From contig JAHEDM010000005.1 in the NCBI GenBank assembly GCA_024641205.1, positions 1-17,160 on the forward strand: a DNA stretch of 17,160 nt. The letters are read 5' to 3'. Each line of letters begins with the position of its first letter. Within the stretch, counting starts at the first letter, position 1. The notes beneath the pieces are model-generated. The model was not told the DNA's origin and did not search any database. It was given only the letters and a program-made list of their open reading frames with translations. This document shows, piece by piece, positions 7,164 to 14,070 of this stretch. The DNA is from Actinomycetes bacterium. Its GTDB lineage: Bacteria > Actinomycetota > Acidimicrobiia > Spongiisociales > UBA4744. Position numbers and translations under genes: made by a program.

Positions 7164-8132
7164 TCAGCCGGAGAACACCTGCACCACCATGAGGCCGAGT
7201 GGGCCCTTGATGACCCCGATGCCCAATCGGGTGAATCTGGAATCAAGGATGTTGGCACGGTGACCGGGACTGTCCATGAGGCCGTCGTGCACCGTCCCGG
7301 CGGTGGCGGCCAACGCCATGTTCTCACCGACACGGATGTAGGGAATCCCTGCAATGGCCATGCGATTGGCCACGGTGCCGGTCGCCGGAGAGGTGTGACC
7401 GAAATATCCCTCCAAGTACATCTCGGTCGCATGGCCTTCGCCAACCGCGGCAAGAGGTGCCGACCATGCCAGCGGATCCAGCCGTTCGTCTATCCGTGAG
7501 CGGTTGACCAATTCGAAGATCTCCGCGGCGGCCTTCTCATCGCGTTGAAGCTCTTCCGGTTCGGCCGGTGTAATCGCAAGCGTCTCGCCTTCCTCGAGAA
7601 TGACCTCGTCCCGGCCGACCAAACGGTCGAGGTTCAGCAGCGCTTCGAGTACCCGGTCGCCGGCCACGGTGAAAAACATCCGTTGTGGCAATAACTCCGG
7701 ATCGGTGAGGGCAGACGCCACCTTGGATTCATCGATTCGCTCCCCGACCGTGCCGGGCAAAGGAAGGACCACCAGGAGCGACAGCAACAAGATCACTACG
7801 AAGAGTGCCCAGGCCAGGGCCAATCCGCCACCCAGGAGCCGATGGGTCAGCGCCAGACCCGGCAGAGTGAAGACCCGCTGCAGATAATGAGCACCGATGG
7901 ATGCCAGGACACCGACCAGCAGGAAGAGGGCAAGGCCACCCACCAGCCGACCCAACTCAGGGGAGATGCCGAGCCATTCGGCCATCGCGTCGCCGAGTGG
8001 ACCGCTGAAACGGAAGGCCAGGGCGATGCCGATGACCAGCCCGACCAGGTCCATTGCCTCGCGGGTGAAACCCCGCACCCAACCCCGGACAAAGAGCCCC
8101 GCGAAGTAGAGGCCGAGCAGAAAGTCGATCAT
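7164..8132 (-). CDS. CvpA-family membrane protein fused to an extracytoplasmic CAP/SCP domain
   Basis: The 322-residue protein joins two known modules. Residues 1-125 are a CvpA (colicin V production) domain with about four helices: MIDFLLGLYFAGLFVRGWVRGFTREAMDLVG is the CvpA signature, followed by helices near 62-80 and 102-124. A linker of about 75 residues rich in Glu/Leu follows. Residues 198-322 are a CAP (SCP/PR1, YkwD-like) domain with LVNRSRIDERLDPL, H234 (GEGHATEM), H246 (YFGHTSP), E270 (VGENMA) and H291 (SPGHRANIL), so the cavity His/Glu residues are all kept. The layout parallels mycobacterial MarP, in which a CvpA-like membrane part carries a periplasmic protease, but here the payload is CAP. 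ATG 8132 is preferred over the upstream ATG 8177 because it starts the family motif and has GGAAG 7 nt before it. The likely site of action is the cell envelope; the activity is unknown. Confidence 0.88.
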   Translation of the reverse strand: MIDFLLGLYFAGLFVRGWVRGFTREAMDLVGLVIGIALAFRFSGPLGDAMAEWLGISPELGRLVGGLALFLLVGVLASIGAHYLQRVFTLPGLALTHRLLGGGLALAWALFVVILLLSLLVVLPLPGTVGERIDESKVASALTDPELLPQRMFFTVAGDRVLEALLNLDRLVGRDEVILEEGETLAITPAEPEELQRDEKAAAEIFELVNRSRIDERLDPLAWSAPLAAVGEGHATEMYLEGYFGHTSPATGTVANRMAIAGIPYIRVGENMALAATAGTVHDGLMDSPGHRANILDSRFTRLGIGVIKGPLGLMVVQVFSG

Positions 8133-8136
8133 GAGA

Positions 8137-8240
8137 AAGCTTCCGGCAACCAGCATCCAGCCGCCAGCCAGCAGCAAGAAGCTTGGCTCAGCAGTCTTCC
8201 GGTCGATAGCTGGTCGCTGGCAGCTGGTGGCTGGAAGCTG
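8137..8240 (-). repeat. Imperfect inverted repeat in the alaX-cvpA gap
   Basis: The arms 8137-8172 and 8205-8240 match in roughly three quarters of positions, with islands such as AGCTTCC, ACCAGC, CCAGC and CCAGC repeated every 6-8 nt. A 32-nt loop separates them. On the minus transcript it starts one base after the AlaX stop, and its second arm contains the GGAAG ribosome binding site of the CvpA-CAP gene. A stem-loop could therefore couple or throttle translation. Its word-like CCAGC pattern also resembles dispersed intergenic repeats. Confidence 0.55.
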
Positions 8241-8241
8241 T

Positions 8242-8949
8242 TCACATCAATTCGATGCGGATCCGCTTGTTGGCCTTGCCCTTCGACTCGGTCTTGACGA
8301 CTCGCACGGTGCCCACTTCGAGCGTTGAGGCGACATGCGTGCCTCCGTCGGCTTGTTTGTCCAGACCGATGATGTGAACCACGCGGATCGGATCGATGAA
8401 ATCGGGAAGGAGATTGACCTTGGTGCGGATCAAATCCGGGTCGGCCAGCGCCTCGGCGCGAGGCAGAAACAGGATTTCCACCGGGTGATCGGCCCCCAGC
8501 TCCTCGTTGAGCTTGTCTTCGACCTGCTGGCCGAATTCGACCGAGATGCCCTCGAGTTCGAAATCCATCCTGGCAACGCCGGGTTCCATGTTGCCGCCGG
8601 TGACCTTGGCGTCGAAGTCACGCCAGATGATCGCCGACAATGAGTGGAGAGCCGTGTGTGTTCTCATCAACAAGTAGCGACGTTCCCAGTCGATGCCCGC
8701 AACCACGCGGGTTCCCGGAGGAGGTGCCGATCCTTCGAGCACGTGGACGGGGATCCCGCCGCGCCGAACCGTATCGACAACCCTCACCTCTCCATCCGGC
8801 CAGCGAATCAGGCCCTGATCGCCCGGTTGGCCTCCACCGCGCGCATAGAAGACGGTCCGGTCGAGAACCAGACCCCCGTCCGCAAGCTCGAGCACTTCTG
8901 CATCGGTTTGGCGGGCATAGGCGTCCTGAGACGCGATCTCCTCAGCCAT
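8242..8949 (-). CDS. alaX: AlaX-type alanyl-tRNA editing protein
   Basis: The 235-residue protein is a free-standing relative of the AlaRS editing domain, which hydrolyses mischarged Ser- or Gly-tRNA(Ala). It has the N-terminal beta domain signature FYARGGGQPGDQG (35-47), the first metal motif HxxxH as HTALH (98-102) and the C-terminal motif QADGGTHV (199-206). In the classical site the second pair is CxxxH; here it is D201-G-G-T-H205, so Asp takes the Cys position. The tail TESKGKANKRIRIEL is also family-typical. ATG 8949 is chosen because GAGGAG lies about 5-6 nt upstream; the frame stays open further upstream to 9135 but into the divergent promoter region. It is the first gene of the minus group, divergent from the Liv operon. 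Chelation by Asp and full activity are inferences. Confidence 0.9.
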   Translation of the reverse strand: MAEEIASQDAYARQTDAEVLELADGGLVLDRTVFYARGGGQPGDQGLIRWPDGEVRVVDTVRRGGIPVHVLEGSAPPPGTRVVAGIDWERRYLLMRTHTALHSLSAIIWRDFDAKVTGGNMEPGVARMDFELEGISVEFGQQVEDKLNEELGADHPVEILFLPRAEALADPDLIRTKVNLLPDFIDPIRVVHIIGLDKQADGGTHVASTLEVGTVRVVKTESKGKANKRIRIELM

Positions 8950-9044
8950 GAGAGCTCCTCGTCTCGGCTTCAGCGGTGCCAGAGTACTGCGATCGAGTTC
9001 AAGAACGGCACCAAGTTGTCTCGCACGCGACCTCGTCACATGCC

Positions 9045-9050
9045 TACACT
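9045..9050 (+). promoter_or_regulatory. Possible -10 box (TACACT) of the Liv operon
   Basis: TACACT fits TANNNT and would give a leader of roughly 65 nt before GTG 9123. No well-spaced -35 is seen. Confidence 0.25.
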
Positions 9051-9113
9051 CCCTCACCACTGGGGATAACCCAGGAAAGGGAAGTTGGGTGCCGTCCGAG
9101 GGATGGGACCGAA

Positions 9114-9118
9114 GGAGG
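9114..9118 (+). promoter_or_regulatory. Shine-Dalgarno site deciding the binding-protein start
   Basis: GGAGG within GAAGGAGGAA lies 4 nt before GTG 9123, which begins a perfect lipoprotein signal peptide. The upstream ATG 8976 in the same frame would destroy the signal peptide arrangement. Confidence 0.8.
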
Positions 9119-9122
9119 AAAA

Positions 9123-10403
9123 GTGAGAACTTCAAAGCTGTGGAGAATAACCCTGCTGCTGGCGGTGCTTGCGCTCATCGCCGGGGCGTGTACCGATAGC
9201 GGCGGCGTTCCGGCCGAGTGTGAAAGCGACGCATTTGGATGCGTAGAGGTCGGGGCAGGCGATCCGATCGAGGTCGGTACGTTGCTCGTCATCACCGGTC
9301 CGAACGCCTTCCTGGGCCAGGACAGTCAGAACGGCGTGGTCCTGGCTGCCGACTACCTGGACGGCACCTTCGACCAGGTGAACGGAGAGATTGACGGTCA
9401 CGTCATCTCCTTCAACCATCAGGACGATGGTTGCTCGGCAGATGGTGGCCAATCCGGCGCCCAGTCGCTGGTCTCGGACACCGCTATCGTTGCGGTGATT
9501 GGGACGAGCTGTTCGAGTGCTGCGCTCGGTGTTGCGGACAAGATCCTCAGCGACCGCGGCATTGCGCTCATCTCGCCGTCCAATACCGGGCCGGCGTTGA
9601 CGGAACCATCCCAGCACCAGCCGTTCTACCTGCGGACCGCCCACAACGACAAGTTGCAGGGTGCCGCGGTGGCGAACTTCGCCTACAACGAACTGGGAGC
9701 CCGCACCGCCGCCACCATCCACGACGGCAGCCCGTACGCCGATGGCCTGCAACAGGTCTTCGCCGATCGGTTCGTTGAGCTGGGTGGAGAGATCACCGTG
9801 CAGGACGCCATCCAGGTGGGCGACACCGACTTCACGTCGGTGCTGACCACCGTGGCCGCCAATCCACCGGACGTCCTCTACTACCCGATCTTCGTGGCCG
9901 AAGGCGGCCTGATCACTCAGCAAGCCCGGCAGACTGCGGGTCTCGAGAACACAACGTTGATCGGATCAGACGGCATGCTCACCCAGGGCTTCCTGGACGC
10001 AGCCGGCGAAGCGTCGATTGGCATGTATCTCTCGGGTCCCGACCTGTCGGCCTTCAGCGGAGACGCGGCCTTCTATGCAGGTGCATTCAAGACGGCATAT
10101 GCTGCCCAGTTCGGAGGCGAGCCGGGAGCTGCCTTCCACGCTCACTCGTACGATGCAGCCAACATGCTCTTCAAAGCCATCGAGAAGGTGGGGATCGTCG
10201 ACGGTGACGCCCTGTACATCCCGCGGACGGCGTTGAAAGACGCCTTGTTCGAGACTCAGGGATTGGTGGGTATCACCGGAACGCTGAACTGCAACGCCGA
10301 CGGCGACTGCCAGAGCACGGCCACTATCGGTGTATACCAGGTGGAGACTCCGGATAGCTTGCCGGCCGCTCCGGTGTACAGCGAAGTGGCGACCCTCGAG
10401 TAG
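9123..10403 (+). CDS. livK: ABC transporter substrate-binding lipoprotein, branched-chain amino acid (HAAT) type
   Basis: The 426-residue protein is the extracytoplasmic ligand receptor of the importer encoded by this operon. Residues 1-22 form a lipoprotein signal (Lys/Arg-containing start, then LLLAVLALIAGA) with the lipobox Cys at C23, so the mature protein is anchored by lipid. A Peripla_BP_6 fold follows: IEVGTLLVITGPNAFLGQDS, VISFNHQDDGCSADGGQ, AVIGTSCSSAALGVA, the Ser-rich ligand contact LISPSNTGPALT, then FYLRTAHND and a second lobe with TAATIHDGSPYADGLQQVF and DVLYYPIFVAEGGL. Six or more cysteines suggest one or more disulphides. GTG 9123 is set by GGAGG and the signal peptide. Family members bind Leu/Ile/Val but also many other amino acids, amides and urea-like ligands, so the ligand is open. 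Co-transcription with livHMGF is expected, with a strong hairpin directly after it. Confidence 0.93.
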   Translation: MRTSKLWRITLLLAVLALIAGACTDSGGVPAECESDAFGCVEVGAGDPIEVGTLLVITGPNAFLGQDSQNGVVLAADYLDGTFDQVNGEIDGHVISFNHQDDGCSADGGQSGAQSLVSDTAIVAVIGTSCSSAALGVADKILSDRGIALISPSNTGPALTEPSQHQPFYLRTAHNDKLQGAAVANFAYNELGARTAATIHDGSPYADGLQQVFADRFVELGGEITVQDAIQVGDTDFTSVLTTVAANPPDVLYYPIFVAEGGLITQQARQTAGLENTTLIGSDGMLTQGFLDAAGEASIGMYLSGPDLSAFSGDAAFYAGAFKTAYAAQFGGEPGAAFHAHSYDAANMLFKAIEKVGIVDGDALYIPRTALKDALFETQGLVGITGTLNCNADGDCQSTATIGVYQVETPDSLPAAPVYSEVATLE

Positions 10404-10407
10404 CCAA

Positions 10408-10451
10408 CCGGATGGTCTGGGGGAGGGCACGGGCCCTCCCCCAATATCCGG
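10408..10451 (+). terminator. Strong hairpin after the binding-protein gene (partial terminator or mRNA stabiliser)
   Basis: The inner stem 10418-10428 pairs with 10433-10443 in 11 perfect pairs (GGGGGAGGG against CCCTCCCCC) with a 4-nt loop. An outer stem CCGGAT/ATCCGG (10408-10413 with 10446-10451) extends it across a small internal loop. No T-run follows, so it is more likely an attenuating or 3'-protecting structure between livK and livH than a full terminator. The last pair lies 9 nt before the livH start. Confidence 0.75.
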
Positions 10452-10460
10452 CCTGAGCCT

Positions 10461-11540
10461 ATGACTGCCCCTGCCACTTCATCCCGCAGACTCCGCTTCG
10501 AGCGTCTGCCGCTGCGGCGGATCATCCTCATCTCGTTGAGCATCGCCATTGTCTACGGGGTGGTGGCGGGGAGCGCGGCGACCCTCCGGATGGGGACGTT
10601 CACCGCCGCCGACTGGCGGTCGCTGGTCATCAACGGCATCGCTCGGGGCAGTGTCTATGCCCTGATTGCCATCGGCTATACGCTGGTGTACGGGATCCTC
10701 TTCATGATCAATTTCGCCCATGGTGAAGTGTTCATGTCGGGGGCCTACACGGCCTTTTTCGTGGCCGTTGCCTTCGGCAGGTCCGGATACCTGAACGCCC
10801 ACCCCCTCGTTTCGATCGGAGCCATCCTGATCGTGTCGATGGTGACTTCGACGCTGGTAGCCGTCATCCTCGAGCGAGTCGCCTACCGCCCTCTGCGAGG
10901 AGCCCCACGCCTCGTCCCCCTCATCACCGCCATTGGGGCTTCCTTCTTCTTGCAGTACACCTTCCGGGGATTGTACGGTGCCCAGGCCCGCGCCTACCCG
11001 ACCATCAACGTCCTACAGGGCACATGGACGATCTTCGGCGTCGAAATCCTTCGGACGCAAGTCATCGTCGTCGTCGCCGCCATACTGCTGTGGATCGCGT
11101 TGTTCACCTTTGTCGCCAAGACGAGAACCGGCCGGTCGATGCGGGCCGTCGGGGAAGACCGTGAGATCGCCGCCCTGATGGGCATCAACGTCGACAGAAC
11201 CATCGTCGCCACGTTCGCCATCGGTGGAGCCCTGGCCGGAGCAGCCGGCATCCTCTACGTGTTCCTGTTCAACCAGGTGATCTTCACCATGGGGTTCTTC
11301 CCGGGAATCAAGGCTTTCACCGCCGCAGTGCTCGGCGGCATCGGCAGTGTCACCGGAGCGGCCATGGGCGGGCTGCTACTCGGGGTACTCGAAGCGGTCG
11401 GTCCCAACCTGTTCCTGACCGGAGTGGGAGTGCCCTCTCCCAACCAGTTGCAGCCCGTAGTGGCCTTCGGCATTCTGGTGCTGGTCCTCATCTTCCTACC
11501 CGGCGGTTTCCTGGGCGCTCCGGAAGAGAAGCGAGCCTAA
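10461..11540 (+). CDS. livH: Branched-chain amino acid ABC transporter permease, LivH type
   Basis: The 359-residue membrane protein forms one half of the translocation channel. After a basic, Arg-rich N-terminus there is an additional hydrophobic helix (about 20-43) before the conserved LivH core, which begins near residue 54 with LVINGIARGSVYALIAIGYTLVYGI. Next come the hallmark NFAHGEVFMSGAY and several further helices. The cytoplasmic coupling loop RAVGEDREIAALMGINVDRT contacts the ATPase subunits. The C-terminal GGIGSVTGAAMGGLLLGVLEAVG and the closing FLPGGFLG are typical. The N-terminal extension of roughly 50 residues makes it longer than E. coli LivH (about 308). ATG 10461 has only a weak TGAG upstream and lies just after the hairpin, so expression below that of livK is likely. 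It is followed after 2 bp by livM. Confidence 0.94.
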   Translation: MTAPATSSRRLRFERLPLRRIILISLSIAIVYGVVAGSAATLRMGTFTAADWRSLVINGIARGSVYALIAIGYTLVYGILFMINFAHGEVFMSGAYTAFFVAVAFGRSGYLNAHPLVSIGAILIVSMVTSTLVAVILERVAYRPLRGAPRLVPLITAIGASFFLQYTFRGLYGAQARAYPTINVLQGTWTIFGVEILRTQVIVVVAAILLWIALFTFVAKTRTGRSMRAVGEDREIAALMGINVDRTIVATFAIGGALAGAAGILYVFLFNQVIFTMGFFPGIKAFTAAVLGGIGSVTGAAMGGLLLGVLEAVGPNLFLTGVGVPSPNQLQPVVAFGILVLVLIFLPGGFLGAPEEKRA

Positions 11541-11542
11541 CC

Positions 11543-13285
11543 ATGAGAGCTGCCCTGAGCCGGGACAACGTCCGCGCCGGCCTCATCGGTGGAGTGACCG
11601 TCCTCTATCTGGCGCTGGTCGGCATGATCGAGCGGTTCCAGGACCGCGATGTCATCACCGACGTTATCGGTCTTGGCACGCTCCTCATTTTGATTGGCCT
11701 GGCCGGGACGGGATACATGGCCAGTCGCCCTCCCAAACCGCGTCCCGGTCGGAAGCCTGTTACCGCCAACCCTGCCTTGATCGGGCTTGTCGCCGGGACC
11801 ACGGCCGGCGTTCTCGCCGGCGCCGTGATCCTGATACTGGAATTGCTGATCAGCGCCGGTGTCGATGTCCGCAGCGTGCTGGCCAGCGTCACTCCCGGCA
11901 TGCTCTCCACCATGGAATTCGGTCTGGGGCCCGTCGGAGGAGCTTTGATCCTGGTGGGCTTGGGCGCGGCGCTTGGAGCAGGGGCCGGAGCATTACGCCT
12001 TCTTTCGGACCAGCTACGGGACACGGTGACCTTCACCCTTACCGCTGTGCTGCTGATGAGCCTTATGGAGCCCATCCTGAGTGCCGTCCTCGACGGGTTG
12101 AGCCTTCCCGACCGGTGGTTGTACGAGGGGGGCGGACTGACCGTGCTCGGTGCCGTCTTGACCGTGGTGGCTGCCGGAGCCGGCCGTTGGTTCTGGAAGG
12201 AACGGGAGCCCCAAAGGAAGGAAGCCGTCGCCTTGCTGCCGGCCGACCGCCGAACCTTGTATCGAAAGCTGGCCGTTTTCGCCGCAGTCGCCTTCCTGGT
12301 CGTCCTGCCGTGGCTAGTCGGTAGTTTCATCAGCGACGTGCTCGGGACGGTGGGGCTCTATGTGTTGCTGGGACTCGGACTCAACATTGTGGTCGGATAC
12401 GCCGGGCTGCTCGACCTGGGTTACGTGGCGTTCTTTGCGGTCGGCGCCTACGCCACCGGCGTCCTAACCTCGCCGGCTTCGTACCTGGTCAGGGAAGAGG
12501 GGCAGCTCTTCGCCGAAAAGGGTCTCACCAATTTCTGGGTGGCATTGCCCTTCGTCGTCTTGATCGCCGTGATCATTGGCATCCTCATCGGTGCACCGGT
12601 GCTTCGCCTACGCGGCGACTACCTCGCCATTGTGACCCTCGGATTCGGTGAGATCATTCGTACTCTGGTCCTGTCTGATTGGCTCGCCCCATATCTGGGA
12701 GGAGCCCAAGGTCTTCTCAATGTGCCGCCCCCTCCTCCCGAAGCGCTCGATCTGAGAGCTCCCCAGAACGTGTACTACCTCATCCTGGTCTTCTGCGGCA
12801 TTGCCGCCTTCGTCGCGTGGCGCTTATCCGACTCACGGATCGGACGGGCCTGGGCGGCGATGCGCGAGGACGAATCGGTTGCCGAGGCCATGGGCGTCAG
12901 CATCATCCGCTATAAGCTCCTCGCCTTTGCCATGGGTGCCGGCGTCGGCAGCCTGGGCGGAGTGTTCTTCGCCGCCAAGATCGGCTCGATCTTCCCGAAC
13001 AGCTTCGGCCTGCTGGTTTCGATCAACGTGCTGTCGGTGATCATCCTCGGCGGTTTGGGGAGCATCCCCGGCGTGATCGTCGGCTCGGCGGTTCTGGTGG
13101 GCCTTCCGGAACTGCTGCGAGAGTTCGCCGAGTTCCGCCTCCTGATCTATGGCGCCATCCTCGTAGCGATCATGATTCTCCGCCCCGAAGGGCTCGTCCC
13201 CAACAAGAGACGCCAGCGGGAGCTACACGCTCGAGATGCAGAGGCGGAGCTCAGCGTCATCGTGACCGATGAGGCGACGTCGTGA
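11543..13285 (+). CDS. livM: Branched-chain amino acid ABC transporter permease, LivM type, with long N-terminal membrane extension
   Basis: This 580-residue subunit is the second channel half. The LivM core starts at about residue 265 (LGTVGLYVLLGLGLNIVVGYAGLLDLGYVAFFAVGAYATG) and includes LRLRGDYLAIVTLGFGEIIR, the coupling loop AMREDESVAEAMGVSIIRYK, the GGLGSIPGVIVGSAVLVGLPE helix and the end LRPEGLVPNKR. Before it lie about 240 residues with roughly six hydrophobic segments (near 13-29, 41-59, 78-103, 127-150, 162-184, 197-216) that have no counterpart in E. coli LivM (about 425 residues). The frame is continuous, with no sign of a frameshift or internal ribosome site, so the extension looks genuine. 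The start ATG lies 2 bp after livH, and the stop overlaps the livG start by 4 bp (GTGA). Confidence 0.93.
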   Translation: MRAALSRDNVRAGLIGGVTVLYLALVGMIERFQDRDVITDVIGLGTLLILIGLAGTGYMASRPPKPRPGRKPVTANPALIGLVAGTTAGVLAGAVILILELLISAGVDVRSVLASVTPGMLSTMEFGLGPVGGALILVGLGAALGAGAGALRLLSDQLRDTVTFTLTAVLLMSLMEPILSAVLDGLSLPDRWLYEGGGLTVLGAVLTVVAAGAGRWFWKEREPQRKEAVALLPADRRTLYRKLAVFAAVAFLVVLPWLVGSFISDVLGTVGLYVLLGLGLNIVVGYAGLLDLGYVAFFAVGAYATGVLTSPASYLVREEGQLFAEKGLTNFWVALPFVVLIAVIIGILIGAPVLRLRGDYLAIVTLGFGEIIRTLVLSDWLAPYLGGAQGLLNVPPPPPEALDLRAPQNVYYLILVFCGIAAFVAWRLSDSRIGRAWAAMREDESVAEAMGVSIIRYKLLAFAMGAGVGSLGGVFFAAKIGSIFPNSFGLLVSINVLSVIILGGLGSIPGVIVGSAVLVGLPELLREFAEFRLLIYGAILVAIMILRPEGLVPNKRRQRELHARDAEAELSVIVTDEATS

Positions 13286-14070
13286 GCCACCTGCTCGACC
13301 TGGAAGGGGTATCCAAGCGCTTCGGTGGGGTCCAGGCAGTCGACCAAGTTGACTTCCATGCCGACCAGGGCGAGATCGTTGGTGTGATCGGCCCAAACGG
13401 TGCGGGAAAGACGACTCTTTTCAACGTCGTCACCGGCTTCTACGGCCCCGATTCCGGCAAGATTCGGTTCGACGGGAACAACTTGGTCGGGCTCAAGCCC
13501 AACCAGATCACAAAGGTCGGCATCGCCCGCACGTTCCAGGCCGTCCGGTTGTTCGGTGCCATGACGGTGCTCGAGAACGCCATGGTCGGTCAGCACCCCC
13601 GCACACGAGCCGGCGTCTTCGGAGCCCTTTTCCACACGAGCTCCACCAGGTCAGAAGAAGAGCGGGTGCAGGCCAAAGCGGGTGCTGCTCTCGATTTCTT
13701 CGGCGACCGGCTCTCGCCCCGCCTCAACTCGCTGGCCTCGGAACTCGCGTACGCCGACCGGAGGCGTTTGGAGATCGCCCGGGCGATGGCTACCGAGCCA
13801 AAGCTTCTGCTCCTCGACGAGCCGGCTGCCGGCATGAACCCGGCTGAGAAGGATGGATTGATCGAGTTGATCGGGAGGCTCCGGGACGAGAAGGGCTACT
13901 CGATCGTGCTCATCGAACACGACATGCCGGTCATCAGCGGCGTCTCGGATCGGGTGGTCGCCCTCGACTACGGCAAGAAGATCGCCGAAGGCACCTACGA
14001 AGAGGTCGCGGCCAATCAGCAGGTCATCGAGGCGTACCTCGGCAAGTCGGCGACGCAGGGGCAGACATGA
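13282..14070 (+). CDS. livG: Branched-chain amino acid ABC transporter ATP-binding protein, LivG type
   Basis: The 262-residue cytoplasmic ATPase powers the LivHM channel as a heterodimer with LivF. Motifs seen are Walker A GPNGAGKT (37-44), Q-loop Q86 (RTFQ), Walker B LLLLDE (175-180), D-loop AAGMNPAE and H-loop H213 (LIEHDM). The ABC signature, normally LSYGQ or LAYGQ in LivG, reads LAYAD (155-159), with Ala in the position of the ATP-contacting Gly. The protein has the LivG-typical long insert between Q-loop and signature and the C-terminal extension EAYLG. The start GTG 13282 overlaps the livM stop, and the end overlaps the livF start (ATGA), so the three are translationally coupled. Confidence 0.94.
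   Translation: MSHLLDLEGVSKRFGGVQAVDQVDFHADQGEIVGVIGPNGAGKTTLFNVVTGFYGPDSGKIRFDGNNLVGLKPNQITKVGIARTFQAVRLFGAMTVLENAMVGQHPRTRAGVFGALFHTSSTRSEEERVQAKAGAALDFFGDRLSPRLNSLASELAYADRRRLEIARAMATEPKLLLLDEPAAGMNPAEKDGLIELIGRLRDEKGYSIVLIEHDMPVISGVSDRVVALDYGKKIAEGTYEEVAANQQVIEAYLGKSATQGQT

Larger units (their letters stand above)
8950..9122. other. Divergent promoter region between alaX and the Liv operon
   Basis: This 173-bp gap must carry promoters for both directions. On the plus strand I see TACACT (9045-9050), and TTGTCT at 9016-9021 that is too far upstream (23 bp) to be a standard -35. On the minus strand GAGGAG precedes alaX. I see no riboswitch fold or clear operator palindrome and no small gene. 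Confidence 0.5.

Noticed and set aside
6735..7499. Plus-strand 254-codon ORF opposite the minus-strand genes
   Set aside because: It crosses the boundary between two minus-strand genes and has an Arg-rich random-looking composition, so it is a shadow of the CvpA-CAP gene and its neighbour.
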